A DNA stretch of 64,000 bases from Echinostoma caproni. Lineage: Eukaryota; Platyhelminthes; Trematoda; Plagiorchiida; Echinostomatidae. The translations under genes and the position numbers were made by a program. Positions 34,001 to 47,200 of the stretch are shown in pieces. The notes beneath the pieces are model-generated. The model was given only the letters and a program-made list of their open reading frames with translations. It ran no database searches and was not told where the DNA came from. Numbering within the stretch: position 1 is the stretch's first letter; the number at the start of each line of letters is the position of its first letter. The DNA is taken from contig UZAN01040009.1 of NCBI GenBank assembly GCA_900618425.1, positions 24,385 to 88,384 on the forward strand, given 5' to 3'.

Positions 34001-37000
34001 AAACGTGAAACCAAGACAAAACAGTGATTTACAAGAACAAAAACAAATATTCTGCGGGAACAAAATGATGACAAATGAAGGTTTTCATTTTATTCTATGC
34101 TAATTAACGTACATATAGTTCGTGAGCTGTTATCCTGGTTTGGGTCTTAATCTCTGTGTATTTTACCAATACTTAAATATCTGATAGGCTTCTGGAAAAG
34201 TCCTGTCCACAGGTCAAAGCAGTGCTCCGGGAGCATGTTTTGTTGGTTTTTGGGATTGATCGGAGGTGAAAAATATTAAATCGTCCTGTATGTATATGAA
34301 AAGGCATGACAGTAAAAAAAACATCCTAAATATATTACACCATATCCGCAATTGTTGTATGTCGCTGAAGACAAATCTTTGGGACTTTTAATTCCATGGT
34401 TTGCAGTTCACCTCTCGGTAGAGAAATAGCGATAGTAGGCATTACTGATGAAACCCAACAAGGTCAAGACAATAGTCCAATAATTTAATAACAAGATTGT
34501 TAGTCGTAAGATTATTTCGGAAAGTGTAACGGCTGCGACTATAATTTTCCTTTTCACTTTAATTTCCTTGTGAATGCGAAGGTTAACAGGTCGCATTATA
34601 GCACGAGCTGATCTTATATCTCACTGCAAGTAAATTTTCGTATTCTACGTTATCCGTTCAGACTATAAAAGATTTGGTATTAAAGTCTGCTATTTGAAAA
34701 AATCTGTTTAACTGGTGAATTTCCAGACCATGTGGACTTAAACAAGGCTCACATCTGATGGCTGGCTACGTAGATGAAATGGGTGAACAAATGTAGACAG
34801 ATGAAATCTCTTTCAGAATTGATTGATGGCTTATCTGATAAGACTAATGGTATGAAAAATGTTTTTTAACGCCCATGTTTCGGTTCAAATTTACCCCAGG
34901 TTCGCAACCTCAATCTATTATTTTGCGCCCACAATGTATACCCTCAAGCACAAACCGGATGAAACATTGTCATGTTTTAAATTTCAACATCAGCAGACGT
35001 AAAGCAAACAAGGAAAATTAGTGACATTCCTTATTTTCCAGTTGTAAATTGATTCACTTGTGCAAAAAGCCGTATGGAGCTAGAAAAGTAACCCATTCTA
35101 GATATATCATTTAAAATAAAACTTTGTCTTTAAATGCTCCGACAGACATATGACTGCAAACACGGTTGACGCATGACAGAATCATCTGGTGTTTCTCGAC
35201 AATCAGGGCAAACAAAGCGTTCGATATAAGCAGACAACAAACGTATATCACGTGATAGCCAATGTATGCCATAAAGTTTAACGACGAAATAACCAGTTTC
35301 AATAGGCTTTGCACTTTCAATCGTAGACAACCAAATATACGTGGTCTGTTCGGTCATGTGATCGAAATTGCCTGTCCCAAATGTACGTAAATTTTCTACT
35401 AATCAGTTATAAATGGGTTGACAAAGAAAAGTGAACTATCTTTAACAACAAATACTCATGTAGTCTTCGACAAGTTTTTTCACTTAAGCTCTTAAAGCAT
35501 CTTGCACTTTTCCAATGTTATCCGTTTGTCTCAATGCTATCTTTATGCATTATTTGTTCTTATGGGTGAACATGCTCCAGCGATGAACAGCTTATTTTAT
35601 CAATGCACTGCCACATCGGTTTTTCCACCCAAATTTCATTCTGGCAAATTCGGGTTGCCTTGTTGACAAGGAAACTCCTCTTTGATGCCTTTATTTCTAA
35701 AATAAATGCCACAATCAACTTTTGATTCTAACCAAACAGATGGTGACACAGCCGTGTTGTTTTGTTTTGCTGCAACACACTGGAAACCAGTAAACGTTTC
35801 TGCTAATACTTGCAATTTGTTTTTAAAGAAGTTTTGCACCTGACCGCTGCGCTAAGTACATGTGCAAACATTGTTATGCATTGTTACGCTTATGACATCG
35901 AGGATGAAAAGTTTCTGGAAAAGTGGTCGATGAATAAGAAATGCAAACGGAACTGGTTTTCATTATTCTAATGTCAAAAAAGCTTAATGACAGAATACCT
36001 AGAACCACTATTCTTAATTCACGCGATGCTGATCACAGCGGTTATGAAAATGAAGACACACGAGTGAATTAACGCTTAGCTGATCCAACACCAGCAAAAA
36101 TGGAATACCAGGAAAGTCATATCAGCAACCACGAACCGTGACTATCTATCGGCTGGCATTTAATACAGCAGCGCAAATTAATTATTGTGCTAGATTAAAA
36201 TAACCAGAAAGCATTTCATAAATCAGTTATAAATAAGTTCTTTCCTGGTCTTACCACTTTTACTGCTCTTCAACGGTTTGACAACAAATAAAACTAAATA
36301 ACACTTTTTATGTGTCGGGAAAGAATGCTTAACAGTGGTGTGCGTTTACCTGACTTCAGTTTTTTACAATTTTATTCCTTTATCCTCTCTCGCTGTAGTA
36401 TACTTACGAAAAATAAAAGTCTTTCGACTAATTCCCTTTGTATTAAAAGCAATCGGAGCAACTTAAAACACGCCAATGATCGGTTGCTTCTTTGATTGTT
36501 GTTATGTTCTTTAATTCAATCTCGTAATTTGATTACGGTGTACACCATTTCAGTAAATCAATTTCGAAGTCACATGTGTTTCTACTGGCGCCATACAAGG
36601 CAAAAACGTAAGTTTATTACTAAGAAAGTTCCTCTGGAAACCATGGACGCACAGGAAAATCAAATATCTGTCCAGGGTGAATGCTGCTTATTTCCAACTT
36701 AGTTTCAAATCTAGTGCAAATTTCCCTTTTTTGTATAAAATGTGATTTTGAAAAGAACAAACTTGTAGAATCAGGTTAATACATATTCAAGCCTGTCTTT
36801 TAGGTATCCCGTCAGGTCAGTTTCAAATCCATCCTCTATGTGTACCACAGTAACAATCAAAAAAGTCTTGTTTCCATGCAGCGCACCGCGGCTTGCCATA
36901 AACAATTGTCATTTAAAATTGAAAGGCTTACTAGATCGGTTTTACTAGGTTTCGGTTCTTGCACACACATAAAAGTAACAGCTGTTTTATGAAACCAAAG

Positions 37001-37239
37001 GCAATTGGGATCAGACCGAGTTGTAATGGTCTCCAAAGTTTTATCCGGAAAAATAGTGTGTTTTAGTCTCATCACCAAAGTCTAACTTTTCACGTTTTTG
37101 AAACTCATTTCTACTCCTTATTTGTCCACTTGCATTGCTAAACGTTCCGTGTTTTTTTCATGTGTTAGGTCTAAGGACGCGACTGACAAACAGAGGTAGG
37201 GAAAAAAGTGAGGTCTCTCGTTAATAAGTCTCTCGGTAA
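28076..37239. other. Nine kilobases without a recognised gene
   Basis: No domain, RNA gene or known repeat was recognised. Points seen: a short CCT run at 29876-29892, a possible 30-base microexon at 29298-29327, a 54-base exon-like block at 36554-36607, a minus-strand open frame at 35111-35386, and a single N at 31264. All ORFs are below 115 codons and look like chance openings in AT-rich DNA. It may be intron of the receptor-like gene or intergenic. Confidence 0.35.
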
Positions 37240-37306
37240 NNNNNNNNNNNNNNNNNNNNNNNNNNNNNNNNNNNNNNNNNNNNNNNNNNNNNNNNNNNNN
37301 NNNNNN
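37240..37306. other. Assembly gap (67 N)
   Basis: Sixty-seven undetermined bases, followed by a T/C-rich simple tract (37353-37390, TCT and ATT units), which may be why the assembly broke here. Confidence 0.95.
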
Positions 37307-40199
37307 ATATTGATTGCTATTATGCCTAATTTAGGACGTTATAAGCAGACTAATTTTTCTTATTATTCTTTCTTCTTCTTATTATTATTGAAAATGCCAT
37401 AAATCAATTATTAAACAACAAAAGTATTTTAAAACCCAAGTGGAGGAAATCTTGAATATAAAACACTGAACATGACAGCAAGCTGGTACTTATAAATGTG
37501 GATGATATGGTTTGAGATCAGTTTCTGCTTCCTGATCTTACTTTTGTTACACAGTTGGGATGTGCCATGTACATTCATCTGTTTGCCCCGCCAACGGTTA
37601 TCGTTCACATTTTGTGGGCATATGTTTTACCTCAGGGCCATGTATTGACTCCATTCTTATGTGTTTGCTAAACTTTGCTAGTTGTGCTACCCACTGCGTC
37701 AAAGATGTTTTTTGGGCCAACTGCACTTTTGCAACATATCCATTTTACTTTTTATTGTACGGATTTAGTTACCCTTCAAACTCAACAGTGGTTAATTTTG
37801 GAAACCTATCGGCAATCCAGTTGATGGTCAAGGTTTGTATCGAACACCATTAGTCTTTGCATTTTTACCGTTTCTACAAGTTAGGAAGTCCACAGAAAAT
37901 ACGAGCATGCAACCGGGCTTGCGCATGGAATGAAATTTCGAAATACGGTCGCGTGTTGCTTAAAATATCCCTCCAAATCGCTCACATGAATTGACATGAG
38001 GTCCCGTGGCAGCAAATATAGCTCATTTGTCAAACAACAGGACGCCTAGTTCATTAGTGTGCATACATAAAAATAGCTTCACAAGTAATGTTACACTATC
38101 CGATCTGGCAAGATTTGTGTTATCTCTAAGAAAGCACATGAAAATGCCTGACTGCTCAGCTAAATAGTCAAATATAAGTACAGGAGGCAATGTGAAAAGA
38201 AACTAATCGATATAGGATAAAAATCAATATCCCGGGATTATTTACATATAGATTTGGTAATGAATACTTACTGAGGAAAAATATACTGACCAAAAATACA
38301 CAAAGGTACTCCTAGCTGGAGGGTTTCTTAGTTAAAGCGGTTCCTCAATTGACGCTTAGATACTTGTTATACAGATCCAAGAAACTAACCAACTAGTGTT
38401 TCGATTCGGTTGAACAACAAACTAAAAAACAGAACACAAAGTCACCGGAAATTTATTTGTTTTTCACTATGGACACATTGCACATGCTGACTGTCTGAGA
38501 GAGAGTGAAACTTGATCGAGCACAACAAACCGATGGAAAACTTACCATGAATGACCCGCGGTCAGATCATGTTACAATTCCGCGTTATCTAGCATGATCC
38601 ATTTTCTCTATGGAAATAAACATCAGAAAACCATGTGCATGATTTGGAGTAATGTTCAATGAACAGCGGAATGATTTTATAAATATGGCCTAAAAATACA
38701 TTATTTTGTTTTCCAGTAAGTAAATCGAGTAAAGCCACTTAGGCTACTATTCATGAGCACCGCTTACACGCGGTGCTGCGCAAATGCCACCCAACCATTG
38801 AAGCTAATTTCCCATGGATGTCCATTGAAGACTGTACATAAAATTATTGCAGTTAAAATACAATCATCTGAATTAAATCTCTGACTTCTAACGGGAGCAG
38901 ATGTCGCACATTATGTCACAGAAAGTCAAAATCATGGCTCCTTATTACTGTGCGTTCATTTAGTCGGAGGCACGCACTTTGGAAATGGTCAAAATGAATG
39001 CCAAGGGACAGTTGATCACTAATAATATTCAAACGTTTTTTCATATATACTTTCTTTCTTGCAATGAATCCTCCGATTGTCATCATCATCATTATCATTA
39101 TCATCATCGTCATCATCATCCTCTTTACTTTAAGAAAACAAGTCCGTTTTGTTCATCATTCCGAGTTTTCAACAGATTCGTTTGACGTTTAAAAGTTTCT
39201 CTTGGTTTTATCAGCCGAAAAAGCATTGATTTTTGATTTAAATATTCAGGCAATTTAGTATATCGTACGCCTGTTTTCTTCGTTGCAATTGTCTGAAGAT
39301 TAAATTTTTGTTTTCGTTCAACGGAAAATTGAAATAATGGTTTTTGAAATAGAACGGAACCGTACTGTCACATCTGTTAGCACTTCACCAAAGTGTCGCC
39401 GAGACTAGACCATTAGGGAAACAAATAAATTAGTCCAAACGTTGTTGAACTGGGTACATCAAGGAAAACGCAGTCGGCCATTGGAGTGTACACTTCGGCT
39501 TGGTTGGTTGTGCATGAATGATTATCAAATAAGTTTCATTTAATCGGTTAGCACGATTTTCCTCACCGGAAATAATTGTTCCACACGTTTTCCAGACAAA
39601 ACACGAATTCATTCCAGCATCACAAACTGATTGGAAATTGGGTCAGACTACTGCAAAGATAGCAAGATAACGCTATTGGTTTTCAGGGGGTGAGCGTGGT
39701 AGAATGATGATAAATTAATTTCCGAAAGTTTAATGAGAGGAAATGATTTTATTAATGTTTTCGCGATGGAAATGTGTCTTCTCTATACGGTGTACGGCCT
39801 TGATACCTGTGAGAAATAGAACGTTTGAAGCATTGAGTTCCCTTTATCCATTTCATCAATTCAGAAAGAAGACGAATATCGTAAGATGTTAAAATTTCGT
39901 TTATTTTCGCAGTCGCTGACTTTAAACAAACGGGTACATTTGTAGCACATAGGGTTAAGCAATGGTGATGAATGAACGTTTACAAGCATAGAAAGATCAC
40001 TAAACATTGAAATAGAAGGTCATTTCCACGGTAAGTGGATTGACTGTATTATCAACGTTTGTGCGCACAAGTTTGGTTGATGTAACAAAATAGGCAGTGC
40101 TTTACTAATTGCCAAAAGTTTATGTTTGCGGTTACGTAATAGTGGTCTGAAAAACTAATTGGGGTCAACTGTGTATCTTGTTGTCATGTTTTGCAACGG
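37307..40199. other. Stretch with one exon-like cysteine-rich frame and simple repeats
   Basis: A strong acceptor (CTTTTGTTACACAG, ending 37555) leads into a cysteine-rich open frame to 37853 that matches no family I know. A microsatellite of ATC/ATT units lies at 39079-39121; the minus-strand ORF full of Met (38916-39119) and the plus-strand His-rich ORF (38979-39185) are by-products of it. Nothing else is recognised. Confidence 0.35.
39079..39121. repeat. Imperfect (ATC)n/(ATT)n microsatellite
   Basis: About 43 bases of CAT/ATT triplets with one CGT interruption. Confidence 0.85.
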
Positions 40200-41235
40200 A
40201 TGACTCTGAATTTCTTGTAATCACTTATTCATCAATTATCGCGTCATCGATTTCACCAACCACTTTACTATATACAAGACAAATTTCCATTGGAAGCTTT
40301 GGAATATGTTCGGCCATCCATTGTGCGCGCTGACGGTTTGTTCTGACTATGTATGCAGCACCGCAACTGCAGGTGAACTAGTGTACAGTTTGTGAGACGG
40401 AACCGGTTTGCCAGCCATAAATGTTTGTCCAGATCAAGTCCACGAGTAGACGTAATGAGTCCGAGTTGAGCAGCGGGAACCGAACGGTCTGAAGCTGACC
40501 GCAACTTATGGCGCATATCATTGTAAATGTGGTCACCTTTGAAGGCAAGCACGATGCAGATGGTCTTTCTGCTGACTTTTTCGGTTGTGTTACCTTTTGC
40601 GAATGGTTTACTGTGGATACCAATAAACCTTTATTTAGCAATGTGTTTCTTAGGAAATCCTCTCCTTCTTTTGGCGTATCCTGAGAAAATGAAATGGGGT
40701 TCTTACAAGGCCACATTTGGTAATCATTGAGGAAAAGCTTGAAAAGTGTAAACATTGACCGTTCCATGTTCTTTTGTCGATAGAATGAGCACTGTAGTCT
40801 CCCATTTACCCGCCTCGTAACTTCTGTGTCTATAAAAGCTAGAGTTTTATTGGTTTCTGTTTCATGAGATTTAGATAGGTGTGTGTCAAACAATAAAATG
40901 TTCATCTGTACAAATAAAAATATCGCCCACGTAATGTTTTTAAAGGGTGGACTTGGAAATATTGTCACTTAGTTTCCTCTCAATCATTCTTAGAAAAACA
41001 TCTGCCAAAAAGGGACCAAGTGGACTGCCCATTGTCATGCCATCAATCTGTTTGTATGTGGTCCCTTCAAACCCGAAACGAATGTTTCAGTACATATCAG
41101 AAAAAGTTCTGGTAAAAATTCAAGAGGAATATAAAGTGAAAAGTATTTTGAAGAAATATAATCACATAAAAAACCAACTGTTTCATAAAGTGGTACGTTA
41201 GTAAAATATGACTCCATATCTATTGGATACATTCT
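40200..41235 (-). mobile_element. Penelope-like element remnant: reverse transcriptase and GIY-YIG endonuclease traces
   Basis: Right to left on the minus strand: MYPIDMESYFTNVPLYETVG (from 41232), matching the D-x-x-S-L-F-T-N-V-P-L box of Penelope-type polymerases. Then GMTMGSPLGP (about 41035), the A-M-G-S-P-L-G-P box, followed by HLSKSHETETNKTLAFIDTE with VTRRVNGRLQCSFYRQK (within 40378-40968), the L-A-F-L-D-x-x-V-x-R block and the Y-R-K box. Farther on, after LITSTRGL, another frame gives FTCSCGAAYIVRTNRQRAQW and then MAEHIPKLP near 40310-40380. These correspond to the Cys-containing start and the A-Y-I-G-x-T core of the GIY-YIG nuclease, and the E-H-I-P-K-W motif typical of these elements. 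Frameshifts and stops occur throughout, the YVDD motif is not readable, and I found no terminal repeats. Confidence 0.75.
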
Positions 41236-44200
41236 GTTTTTTTAAGTCATCGACTGAGAAAATTGAATGAAATTTTAACATCTCGCGACACTTCTCTTGA
41301 TTTTGCATTGATGAAAGTTAAAAGATAAGATTGGTCGTACCCAAATTGATGTGTTGATTGTGCGTGTCCTAACGTTTGTTTTTTTCCAAATTGAAACAAT
41401 CTCAAATACAATGATGATCTTAAGAAATACTATTAAGCACTTATTTAAAATTCTGGCTGTTTTGACGTACAAAAATTTACATTTTCACTTTGTTTTCTAT
41501 TCTCCACCGGAAAGCAGTTGTTTTTCATTCGATTCCTGTTGGCATGCTCAGTCATCATGCTTACTTAGTTGATGCATATGAAAAGATGGGTGTGATAAAA
41601 AAGATACAGGAATGAAAAAAATTATAACTGAATACTCATCTTTTAAGGTGAATAATAAATGTGTTTTATTGATATTCACAGTCTTCCTGAATGCAAGAAA
41701 AATGAAAAAAAATAACTCGAGAATTTCAGTGGTATACTCCAAACACAGAAAGTGATTGCGGCTATTAATCCGGGCGTTTAGCAAAGAACGCTTTCTTTTT
41801 TGATTGAGATACTCAAGAGTGACAGCGGAAAAATGATGCGGCATTAACTTAAAAAAACATTTTATATCAAGTGTTTATGAAAATGATAAATGTTGATAAA
41901 TGGTTGCGGTAATGTTAATTGCAAGAGTATTAAAATTTCCTTCTTTACGACCAAAATGCCTCAAACCAATGACGCCTGAATAACGGCTCTCGTTGTTGAC
42001 AGAAAGAACTATTTGTTTCACTTGAATTGCTATGAATTAACCTTTGCACGGGTATACATTTTTGGTTTTATTTATTCAATGAAACCGAAGAGATTTATTG
42101 TTTCGTTTAAGGGTAAAAAGTGAATGTTACTTTTATTTGCCAAAATTTCTTCCATTCTCATTAAATTATGTTTGTTAGCACGAGGCTCGTGAACTGCTAA
42201 ACACATGTTTGCGGAAGTGAAAACCCATCAGGGAACTAAACGGGTTAAATCTGATGCATATCAAAATGTAATTGAAAACAAACTGCGTTGGTGAATGTTT
42301 TCTCACAAAGTCTTATGCTAACTGGGAACTCATGGCTACCTACCACAAGCAGGTTCCACATACTCAAAAAATATAAACTTTCCTAGGTGTTTTTGGGGAA
42401 ATTGTCTCTCTCAAAAGCAGGGAGTCCATCCAACTGTTTTCTCTTTGCGACATTTTTCCAGCTCTTCGCATTATTTACATATATATGTATCAGTCGAAAT
42501 ACTCCTCCAACAAACGTCACCAATCCTTAACAGAGAAAATCTCTATGGTTTACCTACTTCATTTTGTTTCAAAGACCTCACTGAGTTATTTACGTAATTA
42601 TGCGTAAAGTCAAAGAATTCACATTAGAACTGAGCCACATTTGCTTTGTTCCGTGTCAAAAAAATAGGAGGCAAAAACAGCATTGCTTTATGTGCTTCAC
42701 AAAATAAAGAAGGCAGATCAAATTTGAAAAAGAACGTTTTGCCAATTCGATGAAATCGTCATTTGTCATTGCACTTTACCAAGTAACTTTAAATTTAGTT
42801 TGCTATTGTGCTTTTGTCTGCTTCATAAAGTTGTCTATTCCATGTCCGTTTATGGAACCACCCAAGTGAAATTTCACTGACCTAATTGCTGGCAATGGAA
42901 GATACCTCGCTTCGAATACAAATTGAATTTATCCTTCCTTTATTGGAAATGAATAATGTACTACGTGTAACTTTTTTGAAAAATTGTTGTTTTGTAGTGT
43001 GAGTAGCCTGATACCAATAAGGCACGCAGCAAATACTTCTACAAGAACCCTGTGCATGATAAATGATATTTGAAGATAATTTGTATATGCTACTTTTTGA
43101 AATACCACGTTGCTCGATCAAAATTGATCGCTTTCTCTTCAGATATTGTGCACTTAACAACATGAAAGTTGTTTATGGATTAAATATTTTGTTATAGGAG
43201 TAAGATGCTTTGTTGTAATTTGAAGAACTAATACGAATATTGCTCTGAAGAACGCACTCCGTGAGGTCCAAATTTGTATCGAAAATGGGTTTGACGAAAC
43301 TGTTATGGTGATGTTTTGTATCAGCGTGTAATTTGAAACAAATCCGTCTGAGTGAGACGCCCTGTACAACGAAATGTACAATATACTACACAATGATTGC
43401 AAGATGATTTTACTTAACTGTTATTTCATGCAAACATATGTCCAGTTCAGCTTGTGCAACCCTTTACCATGCACTATCGTGCGCCGGGTTCGGTTGCTGT
43501 AGTTTGGTTGTCCAGTTGAATGAACATTACGACGTATGTATGAAACCTCAATGCAAATATCTCCGCATAGAGCAAATAAAGGGGAACAGAGGGAATGGTT
43601 TGTTACTTGTCTCTTCAAGTTGCATTGTTCATTTGGAGAAGACGAGAATATTATTTACCAGATTGAAAGTTTTCACCGGGACTGTCACCAGCGACTTGAA
43701 CGAGAATCGTAGGATAAATGATTCTTTTTTCGGGACCGGTAGGTTGTGAAACAAATTTCATCTAATTCGGGTAAAAATTTGTTTTCCAGCAAATAATTTG
43801 AGTTTATTTGGTTTTCCCGAAGAAATCTTTCATTGCACTTAAAAATGCTTTTATCACTCATTAGAAAACCGGTTTCTTGTTTGTTGAAGTAAAGCCATTG
43901 GTACTGATGTATAACATGTTTTTAAATAGAACGAGTTGTTGTGAATTATAATTCCGTGCAAAGGAGAATTTTACGAATTCCCATAGGCTTCAGTTAAATA
44001 ATAAAACAATGCTTCTTTGCTTTGCATAATCGTTCAAACTATTTCTGTTACACTTCAGGCGTTTAGGGTATTGCGTAATTGATACACTCAATGCCGTGAA
44101 CTTAGCTGATTTGAGCGCGATGAGCGAAACCAGTCTTATCTGTTGGATGATTCGGATCCGAGTGGTACTTCTCACTTTGATGTTTAAAAAAGTCATATTA

Positions 44201-47200
44201 GTGGACAGGACGATCACGTGCTAAAGAATTGTCGTACATTCATTTGTTTATACCGTATGATGTCTGAAATGCAACAGATTAACGTTTATAGAATTCTTTT
44301 GAAATGACATTACTTCAGATAGTCTCGTCACGCAAAATTCCTGTTTCAGCCAGTCAAACATATATTGGGAAGCACTGGAATAGAGTTTCGCTTTTTATTA
44401 TAGATCGTCTACCGTCCTGTTTGGGCTCTGAACTACGGACCTACCGCATGGTAGACGCGTGTAATATCCCGGCGCCAACCATATTGAAAGAATTATAGAA
44501 AATCCACACTGAAGTCATTTAAGGAAGACTTGTTCGAATTTTGGAAGCGAATAACACTAATTTTTGACGATCCACAAGATATATTTATGCTTTGTCAACA
44601 TTCTGCATGTATCATATGAATATTTAATTTTTTGATTTGCTGCGTATTTGAGGAATGAAATTATGGTAGCAGCACAAAATATGGTGCATATAAAAGAATA
44701 CGGGAAGGGCACGTAGTCGGACCTGGGTTTTTAATAATCGCAATGTTTGAAGCAGTTGTTGCATCTGCTGATCACCCGTTTAGTGCTATGGGTGATTCAA
44801 AACCTGGGGTATTATTCATAGAGAATTAGGGTTAATATTTGTCGATACACAACATAAAGGGTTTGTATATCTGAGCCATTCTACTCGAGTATAGGTTACC
44901 AGAACATGCACGTATAAGAAAAGGTCATTTTGGAAGAGCTCATACCGTTATATATCTTCCAAACGCAAAACACCTTGGTCCATAAAAGAAATATACACAA
45001 AAATGAATCGCTGTTGGTAAAAAATCTGCAGAGTAAACAAGCTAACTTCCGCAACAGATAATGTGATTTGCTAACTGATAGATCATGTGCAGTATCAGAA
45101 ACAGCGTCTTCTCAATAAATAGCCTGATAAATAAAAGAAGATCTGACATTCCACAAATTTACATTATATTTTAGTTTGTAAAATGTCAAGTTGTTGGTTT
45201 AAATGACGCCTATTTACGTTGATGACATTTTAAAGTCTGAGGTTCAATTAATGATTTCATTAACATCACACGGAATATGCTAAATGAAACACTGATAGAA
45301 CAAAGAATGAGCAAGTCAGTGTACAGTCAACTTGTAGGCATAGGCGGTGGCCGCTCAAAGGCTGTTTGGGGAAACGCAGAAATACAGATAATGGGACAAG
45401 GTAACGGGATTGGAACTCAGGAAATACCGATCGCCGTTTTTTACACACAAAGCACTAGAACATTGACGTAATTTAACGATAGTTATTATTGTCCATCATT
45501 ATCATCTTATTGTTATTACTGTGAATAATCATATCTTTCTCCATTCACCTCGAATACTGAACAAGAACGTTGACATTTTTGAGCATCAAAAATCTGTGCC
45601 ACGTACTCAAAGTCAAAGAGCGGAAAGAAAGGTAAGTCAAAAATCACTTTTGCAATTCGATTGGCATTCATTTTGATCTGTTTTTTTCCATACACTGTCT
45701 GTTATGCATGTGATCTGTCTGCGTAAAGGATAATGCATCGAGAGTGGTTCTGAGAACCAAACTGAGGATGAGACGCAGGCCAACAATGGGACTTTTCCTT
45801 GGCACGCAATATTTGTTCAGTTTATCAGTTGTTTAGGAATCGCTTGAACTCCGTGAGCAATTGTTGGTGAGAAACCTGGTCAGGACCCTCACGTGAATTA
45901 AGAATCGTTTCTCTGATTTACGTTAATGTCTTTCCAGAATGACTTGAAAAAACTCCTACAATTAGCTTGGGCTAATCTCATTCACATTGTGAATTATCTT
46001 TTGTTTGAATAAAAATTAAACTTTTGTAATAGGCAATACTTGATTGTATAATAATTTGATGACCAGGATAAGCTTAACCAAATTAATCGAAAAGAAACAA
46101 GAGGTAACGTAAGTCAATAATTGGCAAACATGTGAAAAGTTCTCATTATTGATACAATCGACGGGGAAATATTCATCGCGATCATGATATTTCGAAGAAG
46201 TTGAACTTTTGGCAGACCTACAGAAACGCGCAACAAATATTCCACAACAGTTTACTTCGTCGAACTTCTCTCTTACAGTAAAAGGTGTATTCACAAGTTA
46301 CTCTGACTTAAAAGCCACCCAAAAACGCAAAAATTTATAGAGTTTTGTTACGCAAATATATCTTACTGGGCAGTGAACCACTGACGAACCCTATATTGTT
46401 AGGCACGAAACCACGGGTTCGTTTATTACTTACTGGACAACAAATTCTTCTGGTCCGTCTCAGCGCTCGCAGCCTTGTTACAGAAAGAGTAAGAAGGGAA
46501 GAAAAGTTGCATCGCACCTTATCTTTGTTATCAGTATCGATAAGCTGAATAAATCCTTTCGGAAACAGATCAAAGCAACCATTTCTACCCCTATGATTTA
46601 TGCAGAAGATAACGGATCCGTGTTTTTACCTCGGAGTGAAGTCACACGAAATAATCTCCACCGGTTAAGCTGAATATCATGTGTGATTTTAGGTGCGTCA
46701 AATGAACAAACTACCAAATTTGCTATTGAACAACAGAAGTGAAACAGAAATAAACCTAGGGTAGACGATGTTTAAAAATGAGTCAAAATAACTTATTTCT
46801 GAAAGTTTTCTATCGGAGAGTAATAAACAATTTTGGGAGATGGTGATCGATATGTGCATCGCGCCTAATGTTTTTACCTCGAAGCCGTTATTTAAACGTT
46901 AAATTGTTGAATATCTAACCCATAGTTTTCGATGAAATTTTATTCCATACAGGTGTTGATCGAGCTCGTGTAACATTACTCTCATTTTGGAAATACATTT
47001 CAGTATCCAATATCATACTTGTATATTGATGGCTATGGTTAAAGCGTATTTATTTCTGATTTTATCTCCCAAATCTATGTTTTCAGTTCTCTTCTGTCAC
47101 CGTTTGAATTTGCACTACCTTGAGTGTTACGATAAAATTTGTAAAAGTGTAAAAGTTACCGCTCAGATTTGGGAAATATTTTAAGCAAAGCAGCATAGGA

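Noticed and set aside
38916..39185. Met-rich and His-rich ORFs on opposite strands
   Set aside because: They are translations of the ATC/ATT microsatellite at 39079-39121.
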